From contig NZ_JBHFPV010000001.1 in assembly GCF_042611095.1 (NCBI RefSeq), forward strand, positions 620,001-684,000: 64,000 bases of DNA, written 5' to 3'. The notes under the pieces are model-generated. The model saw only the letters and a list, made by a program, of their open reading frames with translations. It searched no databases and was not told the DNA's origin. Source of the DNA: Meishania litoralis (GTDB taxonomy: Bacteria; Bacteroidota; Bacteroidia; Flavobacteriales; Flavobacteriaceae). Positions 45,646 to 54,232 of the stretch are shown in pieces (positions within the stretch are counted from its first letter, which is position 1; each line of letters begins with the position of its first letter). Position numbers and translations under genes: made by a program.

Positions 45646-45680
45646 CAATGTATTTTCTTAGTCAAATACAAAATTGTAAC

Positions 45681-45795
45681 AGGGGGCTTTTCATGATCTA
45701 AAATGCTCAAATTTAAGCCATTGATATCTTAAAATTTGAATCTTTTTCAAGCAAAAAAAGCCCCCTATCGCAACTGCGATCGAGGGCCATTTTTC
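45681..45795. terminator. Bidirectional terminator region with competing hairpins
   Basis: Between the convergent T9SS and lipoprotein genes, one hairpin pairs CCCT-ATCGCA with TGCGAT-(CG)-AGGG (about 45763-45786), flanked by A and T runs. An alternative long-range pairing joins 45681-45691 (AGGGGGCTTTT) with 45756-45766 (AAAAGCCCCCT), which would disrupt the first hairpin. Either may end transcription from both sides. Confidence 0.65.
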
Positions 45796-45807
45796 TGATT
45801 TACTATT

Positions 45808-46305
45808 CTATTTTCTTACGAATAGCAGCTCTCCGCTCGCATTAAAATTGGGAATATCCAAATCTGCCGCATCAACACGCATTATATTACCTTCGATAGT
45901 CGCACTTATCATCTTGCTAGTTGAGTCTGTATCAACATATGTGATCACCTCACCATCATAGGTATACGTGCTTGTCTCAGTATCTACTTCGGTAGGACAT
46001 GGAACATCGAGACCGGTGCTGGTCGCATTTATTTCAAGATAATTGGCCGAACTCTCCAGGATCACACTTAAATCGGCATAGAACGTTAAAGAAAGAATAT
46101 AACAGTCCTTTGCCGTTAAGTGATTTAAGATATCCCTACCGAATTTGGCCTCATCACTGGCCGTTTCGTTGTCTATCTTCAATTCGGTCGCTTGCCAAGT
46201 GCCGACAATGGCCTCCTGACCTTGAGGACCTTGATCTTCCTTATCAGAAGAACATGAAAAAATAAGTGTGGATAAGGTCAACAGAGCAAAAATTGTACGT
46301 TTCAT
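45808..46305 (-). CDS. Small lipocalin-like lipoprotein
   Basis: A 165-residue lipoprotein with signal peptide M-K-R-T-I-F-A-L-L-T-L and lipobox I-F-S-C (Cys18). I chose the ATG at 46303-46305 over one 42 bp upstream because the signal peptide begins there. The remainder starts with I-V-G-T-W-Q-A-T-E-L-K-I and has alternating beta strands with T-Y-T-Y-D-G-E-V-I-T-Y and M-R-V-D, typical of lipocalin-like lipoproteins of Bacteroidota. Ligand unknown. It follows the DUF5916 gene on the same strand after a 51-bp gap, so the two may be co-transcribed. Confidence 0.75.
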   Translation of the reverse strand: MKRTIFALLTLSTLIFSCSSDKEDQGPQGQEAIVGTWQATELKIDNETASDEAKFGRDILNHLTAKDCYILSLTFYADLSVILESSANYLEINATSTGLDVPCPTEVDTETSTYTYDGEVITYVDTDSTSKMISATIEGNIMRVDAADLDIPNFNASGELLFVRK

Positions 46306-46356
46306 GGTTCGTAATTTAGTTTTACGCTCATAAAACGCAGAAATCAACTTAATATT

Positions 46357-49008
46357 TTATAACACAAACCGGTAGGTAGCTTTCAAAAGAAAGATGTTCT
46401 GCGGTTTGCTATCACCAAAAATATTATCCCCAAGACTATTAAAAAGTCTGTCCATTGGATTGCCAGATCGGGATTGGTCCTGTGACCATACCAAGAATAC
46501 TTCTGATCCCGGGATATACTCCCAACGGACCACAAGATTCGACCTAAATTGAATGAAAGAAAAATCGGGATTATCAAATGTGAAATCAACATTGCCGTCC
46601 AGGTTTTCATCGACCGAATAAACATCATCGGCAAAAGCGATCTGATTTCCAGAATACAATGTTATGCGATCATCAAAAACTTTGGCCATGGGGTCTGTCA
46701 CTTGTTTAAATTCAGAATACCGCCCCCTTGAGATAAAGGGCTGCCCCCAATATTGAATGGTCAGGTTCGGGTTTATGGTATAGTTGATTCGCAAAGACAT
46801 GCTCAAGGTGCGCTGTTCGACCTTACCGTTCAGGTATCTTACTTCACCGGTCACATCGATATTATCAATGAATTGAAGCTTATCATTGTTAATGCTGTAC
46901 TCCGGAAATGCCGAAATGCGCAGCGCATTAAACGGTTGATATGAAAATCCTGCTTCGATATAGTAGGTTGCGTAGGAATTGTCAAGTGCCTTACCTCCTC
47001 GATGAAACATACTGTACCTTAACTTTTTTCGGTTATCGGTGTTGATACCGTTCCAAAAGCTAATGTCCGAAGACTGCCTTAACCTCGGGCCTCCACGAAG
47101 CGCAAAATTCGAATATTGGATCGGTTTATAGTTAAGGCCTAGATTGGTGAACCAGTTGTTTTTCCAGTTCTGCCAACTATTGGTATTGAACTGCAACATA
47201 TTGTGATTGCCCTCAAAATCCCAAGCACTCCAATGATTATAGTTAATACCGACTTTTCTGAAAATACTATCGGGTTTTAAAGTCTGGTAGCCGATCCAGG
47301 TATAGTGCCTTATATCATCTGCCCTGGTTTGAAACCCGATGTCGTTGATTTCGAGTTCAGGGGAACGCCAGGTGGCACCCGACTCGAATTTCCAGTGCCC
47401 ATTACCTATCTTACCGATCTGTACATTGCCCCCGGAGCCCGTCATCGATGTACGCTCGGGGTCGACCTCGACGTGATCGGCATCGACACGCTGAAACAAG
47501 TGCGCTATAGATTCTTGGGTATTTTGTATTGCTTCAGCACTTCCTTTGATATGGCTCCAAATAAGATTTCCGCCCAAATACCAGTCACGTTCGTTCCATT
47601 GATGCTTAAAATCAAACCCTCCGGAATATGCCGATTTATGGAGAAAATCGACATTTTCGGAAAGATTCTCGCGATTGGTAGCTGTAAACATTCCGCCAAT
47701 GAACGTATTTCTGTCGTTAAAATCTTTTTGAATTCGGCCCACAAAGTAATTGGTCAACGGTTCGACCAATTCTTCCCTGCGCAAACCCGTATTTTCTATG
47801 GTCGCATATTTTCTAGCGGTAACACTTTCCAATACTCCGATCGACCAGCCATCTTTAGTTTTTCCACTGAATTTGGCAGCACCCAAAATATTGGTATTCT
47901 CAGGCTGGTCAACGAATTCATCGCCGGTCGCGTTGGGATATCCTTGGGGACTTCGGCCAATTCTTCTTGAATAGAAGAGATTGTCGGATCCAAAGGTATT
48001 GCCTGCCTCAGAATTTGAAACGCTATAATCGAATATGTTTTTGTTCTCGACAAAGAAAGGTCGTTGTTCTCTGAAAAAAATCTGAAAACCGTCGAGGGCG
48101 ATAGCCGATGGATCTGCTTCTACCTGACCGAAATCAGGGTTTATGGTCAAATCTAAGGTCAGGTCATTCGTAATTCCGATTTTGGCGTCGAGGCCACCCG
48201 TCAGTTTACCATCGTTTCCGTCTCTAAAGGGATTACCCGTTTCGGCTTCATAGGTTTTTATACTTGCTACGGTATAGGGTTGTATCTCCAATTGTTTTTG
48301 AGGTTGCAAATTTAAAAGTCCATGTAGTTCTCCAAACTCGCTGACAAATCCTGGAGTGTCCGCCGGAAGCCTTTGCCAGACATGACGCTCCTCTTCCCTA
48401 AAATACCGTCGCATGACCTCTAGCCCCCAAGCCTGTTCGCCCGATTTTCCGAATTTCAGTTGGCTCAACGGAATTTTCATCTCGGCTGTCCATCCTTCCG
48501 AATCTATATTCGTTCTGGTATACCAGATCGGGTTCCAGCTTTCGTCTTCACTTCCCCCGTTATTCGATTCAAAGACATCTGATTTCACTCCCGCCGCAGA
48601 TACGATAAAGCCAAATGCAGTTCGCTTATCATGATAGCTGTCAATGAAAATTCCTATCCAATCGCCATCGAAACTATCCCTTCTTGAGAGACGTTTTACG
48701 ATTTTATCGGGTTCGTCATCAAAACACCTGATGGCGATATAGAGAAATTTAGGATCATAGATAATCTTGAATCGGGTCTGATGGCTAGGCGGTGTATTTT
48801 CATCGGGGCGGGTCTCGATAAAGTCGTTGCCCCACTCGACCGTGTTCCAAGATGGATCATTCAAAAGTCCATCGATTACGGGCGCGGGTTGATTGACAAT
48901 GGTCTTGGTCCGGTATATTCGTTTGGGTACTACAGAAGTGGAATCTTGTGCAAAGGTCGTAAATTTTACAAAACACAATGCCCAAGCTAATACAAGGCAG
49001 GTTCTCAT
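46357..49008 (-). CDS. DUF5916 protein: carbohydrate-binding-like N-domain plus outer-membrane beta-barrel
   Basis: An 883-residue exported protein with a signal peptide (about 1-20, ending T-F-A-Q). Residues about 35-240 resemble a family 9 carbohydrate-binding-like domain (P-V-I-D-G-L-L-N-D-P-S-W, then W-T-A-E-M-K-I-P-L-S-Q-L). The rest is the DUF5916 region with F-F-V-E-N-K-N-I-F and alternating strands ending in aromatic T-Y-R-F-V-L, which looks like an outer-membrane barrel. Function is not known. The gene starts divergently from the ribosomal operon at 49266. Confidence 0.86.
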   Translation of the reverse strand: MRTCLVLAWALCFVKFTTFAQDSTSVVPKRIYRTKTIVNQPAPVIDGLLNDPSWNTVEWGNDFIETRPDENTPPSHQTRFKIIYDPKFLYIAIRCFDDEPDKIVKRLSRRDSFDGDWIGIFIDSYHDKRTAFGFIVSAAGVKSDVFESNNGGSEDESWNPIWYTRTNIDSEGWTAEMKIPLSQLKFGKSGEQAWGLEVMRRYFREEERHVWQRLPADTPGFVSEFGELHGLLNLQPQKQLEIQPYTVASIKTYEAETGNPFRDGNDGKLTGGLDAKIGITNDLTLDLTINPDFGQVEADPSAIALDGFQIFFREQRPFFVENKNIFDYSVSNSEAGNTFGSDNLFYSRRIGRSPQGYPNATGDEFVDQPENTNILGAAKFSGKTKDGWSIGVLESVTARKYATIENTGLRREELVEPLTNYFVGRIQKDFNDRNTFIGGMFTATNRENLSENVDFLHKSAYSGGFDFKHQWNERDWYLGGNLIWSHIKGSAEAIQNTQESIAHLFQRVDADHVEVDPERTSMTGSGGNVQIGKIGNGHWKFESGATWRSPELEINDIGFQTRADDIRHYTWIGYQTLKPDSIFRKVGINYNHWSAWDFEGNHNMLQFNTNSWQNWKNNWFTNLGLNYKPIQYSNFALRGGPRLRQSSDISFWNGINTDNRKKLRYSMFHRGGKALDNSYATYYIEAGFSYQPFNALRISAFPEYSINNDKLQFIDNIDVTGEVRYLNGKVEQRTLSMSLRINYTINPNLTIQYWGQPFISRGRYSEFKQVTDPMAKVFDDRITLYSGNQIAFADDVYSVDENLDGNVDFTFDNPDFSFIQFRSNLVVRWEYIPGSEVFLVWSQDQSRSGNPMDRLFNSLGDNIFGDSKPQNIFLLKATYRFVL

Positions 49009-49187
49009 GGGTGATTTTTTGATCGATGTAACTTAAAGACTCGCCAAACTACAAGGAGTTACAACACATCTTCCTTTTTAAGATTTTTTTAACAATGACA
49101 ATATAAACACTGATGCGGTCAATTGAGCGCTTAGCATGGGAACGGTCAAAAAGGGAGAAAAAATGAAAAAATAATCAGAAACCTGCA

Positions 49188-49218
49188 TTTGTATTTCAAG
49201 TAATTTAATGTACATTTG
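49188..49218 (+). promoter_or_regulatory. Promoter of the rplM-rpsI operon
   Basis: TTTG (49188-49191), a 19-bp spacer, then TACATTTG (49211-49218): an exact match to the Bacteroidota -33/-7 promoter. The rplM start codon is 47 bp downstream. The rest of the 257-bp spacer (49009-49265) shows nothing else I can support. Confidence 0.8.
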
Positions 49219-49265
49219 CAGCCCATTTCTGGGGATTGAAGTGTTTAATATATAAAAACAGTAGT

Positions 49266-49721
49266 GTGGACACATTAAGTTATAAGACCATTTCGGCCAA
49301 TAGAAAGACCATTGACAAGCAGTGGTTATTGGTAGATGCAGAAGGAGAAACACTTGGACGTCTTGCCTCTAAAGTCGCAAAAATGCTTAGGGGAAAGCAC
49401 AAGCCAAATTTTACGCCGCACACTGACTGTGGGGATAACGTGGTCATTATCAATGCCGAAAAAATAACAATGTCTGGCAACAAATGGGAGTCGAAAAATT
49501 ACTTGCGTTATACGGGGTATCCCGGCGGGCAACGATCGACTTCTGTCATTGAGGTATTGCAAAAGCATCCTGAACGCATTATCGAAAGAGCGGTAAAGGG
49601 AATGTTACCCAAAAATAGATTGGGTGCCGAGCTTTTCAGAAACCTAAAAGTTTATGCAGGCACCGAACATGGTCAAGAAGCACAAAAACCGACTGTAGTC
49701 AACCTAAAAGAGTTTAAGTAA
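49266..49721 (+). CDS. rplM: 50S ribosomal protein L13
   Basis: A 151-residue L13, the usual flavobacterial length, if translation starts at the GTG at 49266 (M-D-T-L-S-Y-K-T-I-S-A-N). An in-frame TTG upstream would add an unrelated decapeptide and is not preferred. Family motifs include W-L-L-V-D-A-E-G-E-T-L-G-R-L-A and G-M-L-P-K-N-R-L-G. L13 is an early assembly protein of the large subunit. Its stop codon overlaps the rpsI ATG by one base (TAATG), giving translational coupling. Confidence 0.97.
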   Translation: MDTLSYKTISANRKTIDKQWLLVDAEGETLGRLASKVAKMLRGKHKPNFTPHTDCGDNVVIINAEKITMSGNKWESKNYLRYTGYPGGQRSTSVIEVLQKHPERIIERAVKGMLPKNRLGAELFRNLKVYAGTEHGQEAQKPTVVNLKEFK

Positions 49722-50107
49722 TGGAAACGATTCACAAAATAGGAAGAAGAAAAACGGCGGTTGCCAGAGTATATGTTTCGGAAGGCAAGGGAAATATCAC
49801 GGTCAACCAACGAGACCTCAATGACTATTTCACTACGGCGACACTTCAATACAAGGTAAAGCAGCCTTTCGCCCTAACAGGCACCGAAGACAATTATGAT
49901 GTTAAGGTCAATGTCTACGGTGGTGGAATTACCGGACAGGCAGAGGCCATTCGTTTGGCGTTGTCACGGGCAATGTGTGAAATCGACGACGAGAACAGGG
50001 CAACTTTAAAACCAGAGGGACTTTTGACAAGGGATCCCAGAATGGTAGAGCGTAAGAAATTCGGTCAGAAGAAAGCCCGTAAGAAATTCCAGTTCTCGAA
50101 ACGATAA
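49721..50107 (+). CDS. rpsI: 30S ribosomal protein S9
   Basis: A 128-residue S9 of normal length with the N-terminal G-R-R-K-T-A-V-A-R-V and the conserved basic tail ending K-K-A-R-K-K-F-Q-F-S-K-R, which reaches the ribosomal P site. It is coupled to rplM by a one-base overlap of stop and start codons. A hairpin that looks like a terminator follows before rpsB, so expression of rpsB may be partly separate. Confidence 0.98.
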   Translation: METIHKIGRRKTAVARVYVSEGKGNITVNQRDLNDYFTTATLQYKVKQPFALTGTEDNYDVKVNVYGGGITGQAEAIRLALSRAMCEIDDENRATLKPEGLLTRDPRMVERKKFGQKKARKKFQFSKR

Positions 50108-50121
50108 ATTGTACAACAGAC

Positions 50122-50140
50122 CATCCGCCTTTGGCGGATG
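50122..50140 (+). terminator. Hairpin terminator after rpsI
   Basis: A perfect 8-bp stem CATCCGCC/GGCGGATG around TTT, followed by TTTCGATTATATTTT. The tail is T-rich but interrupted, so it may be a partial terminator that lets some transcripts continue into rpsB. Confidence 0.65.
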
Positions 50141-50206
50141 TTTCGATTATATTTTATTAACAAGTTCATTGAAAGTTTTCCGTCCGAGGCGGAAGCAATT
50201 AAAAAT

Positions 50207-50290
50207 CCTTAGGCCATTTCAATTCAACATGGCCAAGGTAAATTAGTTTAGCATCTAAATGTTGAAGGCTTCCCATTTACTATTATGGGA
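50207..50290 (+). promoter_or_regulatory. Structured leader of rpsB (three hairpins)
   Basis: Three stems occur in order before rpsB: 50207-50217 with 50229-50238 (ten pairs, one bulged A); 50247-50251 with 50255-50259 (TTTAG/CTAAA); and 50271-50276 with 50285-50290 (TCCCAT/ATGGGA). No -33/-7 promoter match is seen in this spacer. The structures could form an autoregulatory binding site, as rpsB leaders do in other bacteria, but that is inference. Confidence 0.45.
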
Positions 50291-50337
50291 TACCACTTCG
50301 GCATTGCTAATTCAAAAGAACGTAAACTAAATTAAAA

Positions 50338-51504
50338 ATGGCTAAAAAAGTCGAAGTAAAAGATTTATTGGAAGCAGGTGTGCATTTTGGCCACCTAACG
50401 CGAAAGTGGAACCCTAATATGGCGCCCTACATCTACATGGAGCGAAACGGGATTCACGTAATCAACCTTTACAAAACAGTTGCAAAAATGGAGGAGGCCA
50501 ATGAGGCCCTCAAAAAAATTGCAGCTTCAGGGCGAAAAATTCTTTTCGTTGCCACCAAAAAACAGGCTAAAGACATAGTGGCCGAAAAAGTGGCGAACGT
50601 AAACATGCCTTACATTACCGAAAGATGGCCGGGCGGAATGTTGACCAATTTCGTTACTATCAGAAAGGCGGTCAAGAAAATGGCATCCATCGACCGTATG
50701 AAAAAAGACGGCACTTTTCTGACCCTATCTAAAAAAGAGCGGTTACAGGTGGATCGTCTGCGTGCCAAATTGGAAAAGAACCTTGGTTCAATATCTGAAA
50801 TGACACGTTTACCAGGAGCATTGTTCGTCGTTGATACAATGCGCGAGCATATTGCCGTAAAGGAAGCCCAAAAATTGAACATTCCGATTTTTGCGATGGT
50901 CGATACCAATAGTGATCCCCGTGACGTCGATTTTTTAATCCCTTCCAATGACGATGCTTCCAAATCGATAGACATCATCATGACACAGGTAACCAATGCG
51001 ATAGCGGAAGGTTTGGCCGAACGTAAATCAGAAAAGCAGTCAAAAGACGAAGGAGATGCTGAAGATGTGGAAGAAACAACAAATACGGTTGTAGACGACA
51101 TGGAAGATGAGACCCTTGACGAAAAAGTGCCTAAGGTAAAAATTGAAAAGCCAGCAGTGGCCAAATTCAAGAAGGACGTTGAAGAGCCGAATGAAGAAAA
51201 GGCCGAAAAGGTAGAGGCTCCCAAAAAATCGAAGGCAAAAGCGGATAAAGGTGACGACGACCTTACAAAAATAGAAGGGGTGGGGCCTAAAGCGGCTGAA
51301 GCCCTTATCAACGCAGGTTTGGATACTTTTGAAAAGGTCTCCAAAGCCGAGCCGTACGCAATAAAGGAAATCTTGACCGAAGCAAGTTCGAGAATGGCGC
51401 ATCTTGACCCGACTTCATGGCCAAAGCAAGCTAAAATGGCGGCAGATGGTAAATGGGACGAACTTAAAGAATGGCAAGATCAGGTCAAAGGTGGCGTAGA
51501 GTAA
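50338..51504 (+). CDS. rpsB: 30S ribosomal protein S2 with a long C-terminal extension
   Basis: A 388-residue protein. The S2 core occupies about 1-230, with G-V-H-F-G-H-L-T-R-K-W-N-P and the later P-I-F-A-M-V-D-T-N-S-D-P. Beyond it, where ordinary S2 (about 230-260 residues) ends, is an acidic then Lys/Glu-rich stretch (about 230-305) and a helix-hairpin-helix domain (307-388) with I-E-G-V-G-P-K and W-P-K-Q-A-K. The same domain type is at the C-terminus of ActC. It is followed after 72 bp by tsf. The core is certain; the tail's role is unknown. Confidence 0.97.
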   Translation: MAKKVEVKDLLEAGVHFGHLTRKWNPNMAPYIYMERNGIHVINLYKTVAKMEEANEALKKIAASGRKILFVATKKQAKDIVAEKVANVNMPYITERWPGGMLTNFVTIRKAVKKMASIDRMKKDGTFLTLSKKERLQVDRLRAKLEKNLGSISEMTRLPGALFVVDTMREHIAVKEAQKLNIPIFAMVDTNSDPRDVDFLIPSNDDASKSIDIIMTQVTNAIAEGLAERKSEKQSKDEGDAEDVEETTNTVVDDMEDETLDEKVPKVKIEKPAVAKFKKDVEEPNEEKAEKVEAPKKSKAKADKGDDDLTKIEGVGPKAAEALINAGLDTFEKVSKAEPYAIKEILTEASSRMAHLDPTSWPKQAKMAADGKWDELKEWQDQVKGGVE

Positions 51505-51576
51505 GTTAGCACAGATAAAAAAATATTCAAAAAGACTTCCCGTCAGTCAGGGAATGACAACTAAAGAATTCGAATT

Positions 51577-52401
51577 ATGGTAAAAATTACCGCAGCAGAC
51601 GTAAATAAATTAAGAAAGACCACAGGAGCAGGCATGATGGATTGTAAAAATGCCCTGGTCGAAGCCGAAGGAGATTTTGACAAAGCGATTGAAATACTTC
51701 GTAAAAAAGGACAAAAAGTAGCCGCAAAGAGGGCCGATAGAGATTCTTCGGAAGGTGCGGCCATCGCGAAGGTCAATACTGAAAATACTGAAGGTGTAAT
51801 CATCTCATTGAATTGTGAGACCGATTTCGTAGCAAAAAACGAGACATTTGTAACCTTGGCAAACGAATTGGCCGAATTGGCATTGGGCCACGACAACAAA
51901 GACTCGTTCTTGGCCGCCGATTATAATGGCATCTCCGTTCAAGAAAAGTTGACCGAGCAAACGGGTGTCATCGGCGAAAAGATAGAGATTGGCGGGTTTG
52001 CCAAGCTAAGTGCGCCTTTTGTTGGTTCTTATATTCATGCGGGCAATAAAATTGCTACTTTGGTAGGCCTTTCAGCTGCCGTTGAAGGTGCTGCCGTTGC
52101 CGCCAAAGATGTGGCCATGCAGGCCGCTGCAATGAATCCTGTTGCCCTGAACGAAGAAGGTGTTGACCAATCGATTATCGATAAGGAAATCGAAATCGCC
52201 AAAGATCAATTGCGCCAGGAAGGAAAACCGGAAGCCATGTTGGACAATATAGCAAAAGGTAAATTAAAGCGTTTCTTTAAAGACAATACTTTGGTAAACC
52301 AAGATTTCATTAAAGACAGCAAACAAAGTGTTGCCCAGTATGTAAAATCGGTAAATGCCGATCTGGAAGTTACAGGATTTGAGCGTGTGGCTTTAGGATA
52401 A
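51577..52401 (+). CDS. tsf: Translation elongation factor Ts
   Basis: A 274-residue nucleotide-exchange factor for EF-Tu. It has the N-terminal UBA-like region (V-N-K-L-R-K-T-T-G-A-G-M-M-D-C-K-N-A-L) and the exchange core with N-C-E-T-D-F-V-A-K-N-E, both hallmarks of the family. It follows rpsB by 72 bp, the common bacterial order, and ends at a very strong terminator. Here pyrH and frr, which often come directly next, are about 5.4 kb away. Confidence 0.98.
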   Translation: MVKITAADVNKLRKTTGAGMMDCKNALVEAEGDFDKAIEILRKKGQKVAAKRADRDSSEGAAIAKVNTENTEGVIISLNCETDFVAKNETFVTLANELAELALGHDNKDSFLAADYNGISVQEKLTEQTGVIGEKIEIGGFAKLSAPFVGSYIHAGNKIATLVGLSAAVEGAAVAAKDVAMQAAAMNPVALNEEGVDQSIIDKEIEIAKDQLRQEGKPEAMLDNIAKGKLKRFFKDNTLVNQDFIKDSKQSVAQYVKSVNADLEVTGFERVALG

Positions 52402-52423
52402 ATCTTTAGATCATACCAAAAAC

Positions 52424-52454
52424 AAAAAGCCCCGGCCAATGGCCGGGGCTTTTT
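52424..52454. terminator. Strong bidirectional terminator after tsf
   Basis: A perfect 14-bp stem pairs 52424-52437 (AAAAAGCCCCGGCC) with 52441-52454 around AAT, with A and T runs on either side. It ends the rpsB-tsf transcript and, on the minus strand, the DUF4097 operon. Confidence 0.97.
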
Positions 52455-52480
52455 GTTCTATCGGAACTTCGATTTTATTT

Positions 52481-53284
52481 TTACCGGAAGATAATATAAC
52501 CGTTAAAGGTCTTAAAAAGCATTTCAGGTCCTCCACCATTGATGCTTCCATTGACCCATTGTTCGATTTTGACCTTGTATTTTCCCCCGGAATTATTTTT
52601 ATCGACTACAGGCTTTTGCTTATCCAAGGCCATGTCAAAATCGGTGAAGATATCGCCCATTTCCGATTTCAGCTTTAAATCGGCTTTTGTTGTACTTGGA
52701 AACGTAACCTCCAAATCACCGTTCATACTACTAAAAGCCATACTCGCCCCACTGTTGACCGATATAAAATTCACTTTGATATCACCGTTGACCGTATCTG
52801 CAGAAACGGATCCGCTTACGTCTTCAACCGTTATCTCCCCATTGACATTGCTGATCTCGAACTCGCCCTTAACGCCATGTACCGTAATGTTTCCTTTGTT
52901 TACCGTACCTAATTTCAGAGAAAAATTCACGGGTACTTTGATTTCAAGATTTGTGGGCTTGTTCCATTGTTCATTGATGATCTGCACCGTATTGTTTTTT
53001 TCCTCGGCACTTATTTTCATGGAACTGTTTTCGATTCGCTTAAGTCCGTCTTTTTCCTTTTTGTCCTTTCGGCGGTTGTCATTTCCAAAGGAAGCCTTGA
53101 CGATTACTTCGGCACCCTCATAGGCCATTACGTCGATAGATCCCGCCAATTGTTCGACAATCAACTTACCAGAACTACCAGGATTGCTCAAAGGTACCGT
53201 GAACAGTTCGACACTATCTTCTTGGGCATTTAAAATCAGGGGTACCCAAAGCAATGCAATAAAAACTATCTTTATTTTCTTCAT
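52481..53284 (-). CDS. DUF4097 beta-repeat exported protein (second copy)
   Basis: A 267-residue exported protein with a signal peptide (about 1-21, ending I-L-N-A-Q). The mature part is a DUF4097-type repeat fold with recurring N-G-x-I/V strands (V-N-K-G-N-I-T-V, V-N-G-E-I-T-V, V-N-G-D-I-K-V, M-N-G-D-L-E-V). An in-frame ATG at 53323 directly after the upstream stop codon is possible, but the signal peptide starts at 53284. It is the last gene of a minus-strand operon with an ECF sigma factor. Function unknown. Confidence 0.8.
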   Translation of the reverse strand: MKKIKIVFIALLWVPLILNAQEDSVELFTVPLSNPGSSGKLIVEQLAGSIDVMAYEGAEVIVKASFGNDNRRKDKKEKDGLKRIENSSMKISAEEKNNTVQIINEQWNKPTNLEIKVPVNFSLKLGTVNKGNITVHGVKGEFEISNVNGEITVEDVSGSVSADTVNGDIKVNFISVNSGASMAFSSMNGDLEVTFPSTTKADLKLKSEMGDIFTDFDMALDKQKPVVDKNNSGGKYKVKIEQWVNGSINGGGPEMLFKTFNGYIIFR

Positions 53285-53323
53285 GATATCGTATTTTAAA
53301 TTCTCTTGTCTTATTGAACTCAT

Positions 53324-54190
53324 TTAGATTTTTTTGATTATCACATCACCGTTCAAAGTCTCAAAGTCGAATTCAAGACCGCCTTTACCGATCTGTACCA
53401 CAGGTTTCGCTTCATAGCGATACTTCGTGTTCTTACCACCAGATCCGTCTTTAGTAGTCTTGGCATATTGATTTGAGATATCGAAATCGGTAAATAGTTC
53501 ACCGTTCATGCTTTTAAAAGCTATGTCTGCAGAGAGGTCTTTTTGATAGGTAATATTGATATCGCCGTTCAACGAATAATATGTTGACGAAGCGACCGGA
53601 TTATCGGCATACGAGATACGGACTTCGCCATTGATACAGTGTACTTTGGTCTGACCCGTTATGTTCATCAATTCAATACCTCCGTTGATATTATTGGCAT
53701 TGATATAGGTGCCCCTAGTATTCTTGACCAAAACCTCACCGTTATTGATAGCACCGACCTTAAGCCGGCTTTCTTTTGGCATTTTGACCTTGAAATTGAG
53801 TGTGTGCTCATACGGTGATTCTTCCCAACCATTACAATCGATTGAAGTAAAACGACCGTCCTTATAATGCATATTGGGCACATCTGGGTAAACGATCAAT
53901 CGACCATTTGCGTGCAACACATTGACCCCGACTTCCTTTTTGCCGAGTTCCAGATCGTTCGAATTACGTGCGGAAATAACCTTATCGACTTCAAGCAGTA
54001 CAATGTCGCCATCATAACCTTCAACGGTTATCGAACCGTTGAGATTATGAACTTCGAGCATTCTTTCATTTCCGGTGTTCTTGTAGGCAAGTTCTTTTTT
54101 GATAACCTCTTTGAACTCTTTTTTTTGCGCCGTGGCGTTTTGCATGCCCAAGAATACCACTAAGGCCATACAGGTAATCGTTTTTTTCAT
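53324..54190 (-). CDS. DUF4097 beta-repeat exported protein (first copy)
   Basis: A 288-residue exported protein with a signal peptide (about 1-21, ending A-T-A-Q). It shares the repeat pattern of its downstream neighbour: L-N-G-S-I-T-V-E-G, I-N-G-G-I-E-L, I-N-G-E-V-R-I, L-N-G-D-I-N-I, M-N-G-E-L-F-T-D-F-D and a closing L-N-G-D-V-I-I. The two probably arose by duplication. It is 42 bp after the HEAT-repeat anti-sigma-like gene. DUF4097 proteins often lie next to ECF sigma factors in Bacteroidota and may be envelope sensors or targets. Confidence 0.83.
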   Translation of the reverse strand: MKKTITCMALVVFLGMQNATAQKKEFKEVIKKELAYKNTGNERMLEVHNLNGSITVEGYDGDIVLLEVDKVISARNSNDLELGKKEVGVNVLHANGRLIVYPDVPNMHYKDGRFTSIDCNGWEESPYEHTLNFKVKMPKESRLKVGAINNGEVLVKNTRGTYINANNINGGIELMNITGQTKVHCINGEVRISYADNPVASSTYYSLNGDINITYQKDLSADIAFKSMNGELFTDFDISNQYAKTTKDGSGGKNTKYRYEAKPVVQIGKGGLEFDFETLNGDVIIKKI

Positions 54191-54232
54191 GTTTCTAAAA
54201 TTTGACTGTTCGTAAATTAATTGATGAATATT

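Noticed and set aside
49236..49265. Upstream TTG start for rplM (ten extra residues)
   Set aside because: The extra residues do not belong to L13. The GTG at 49266 gives the usual 151-residue protein and beginning.
49078..49353. Minus-strand frame of 91 codons upstream of rplM
   Set aside because: It covers the well-matched rplM promoter and the start of rplM; the protein is a Leu/Phe/Ser-rich string without domain features.
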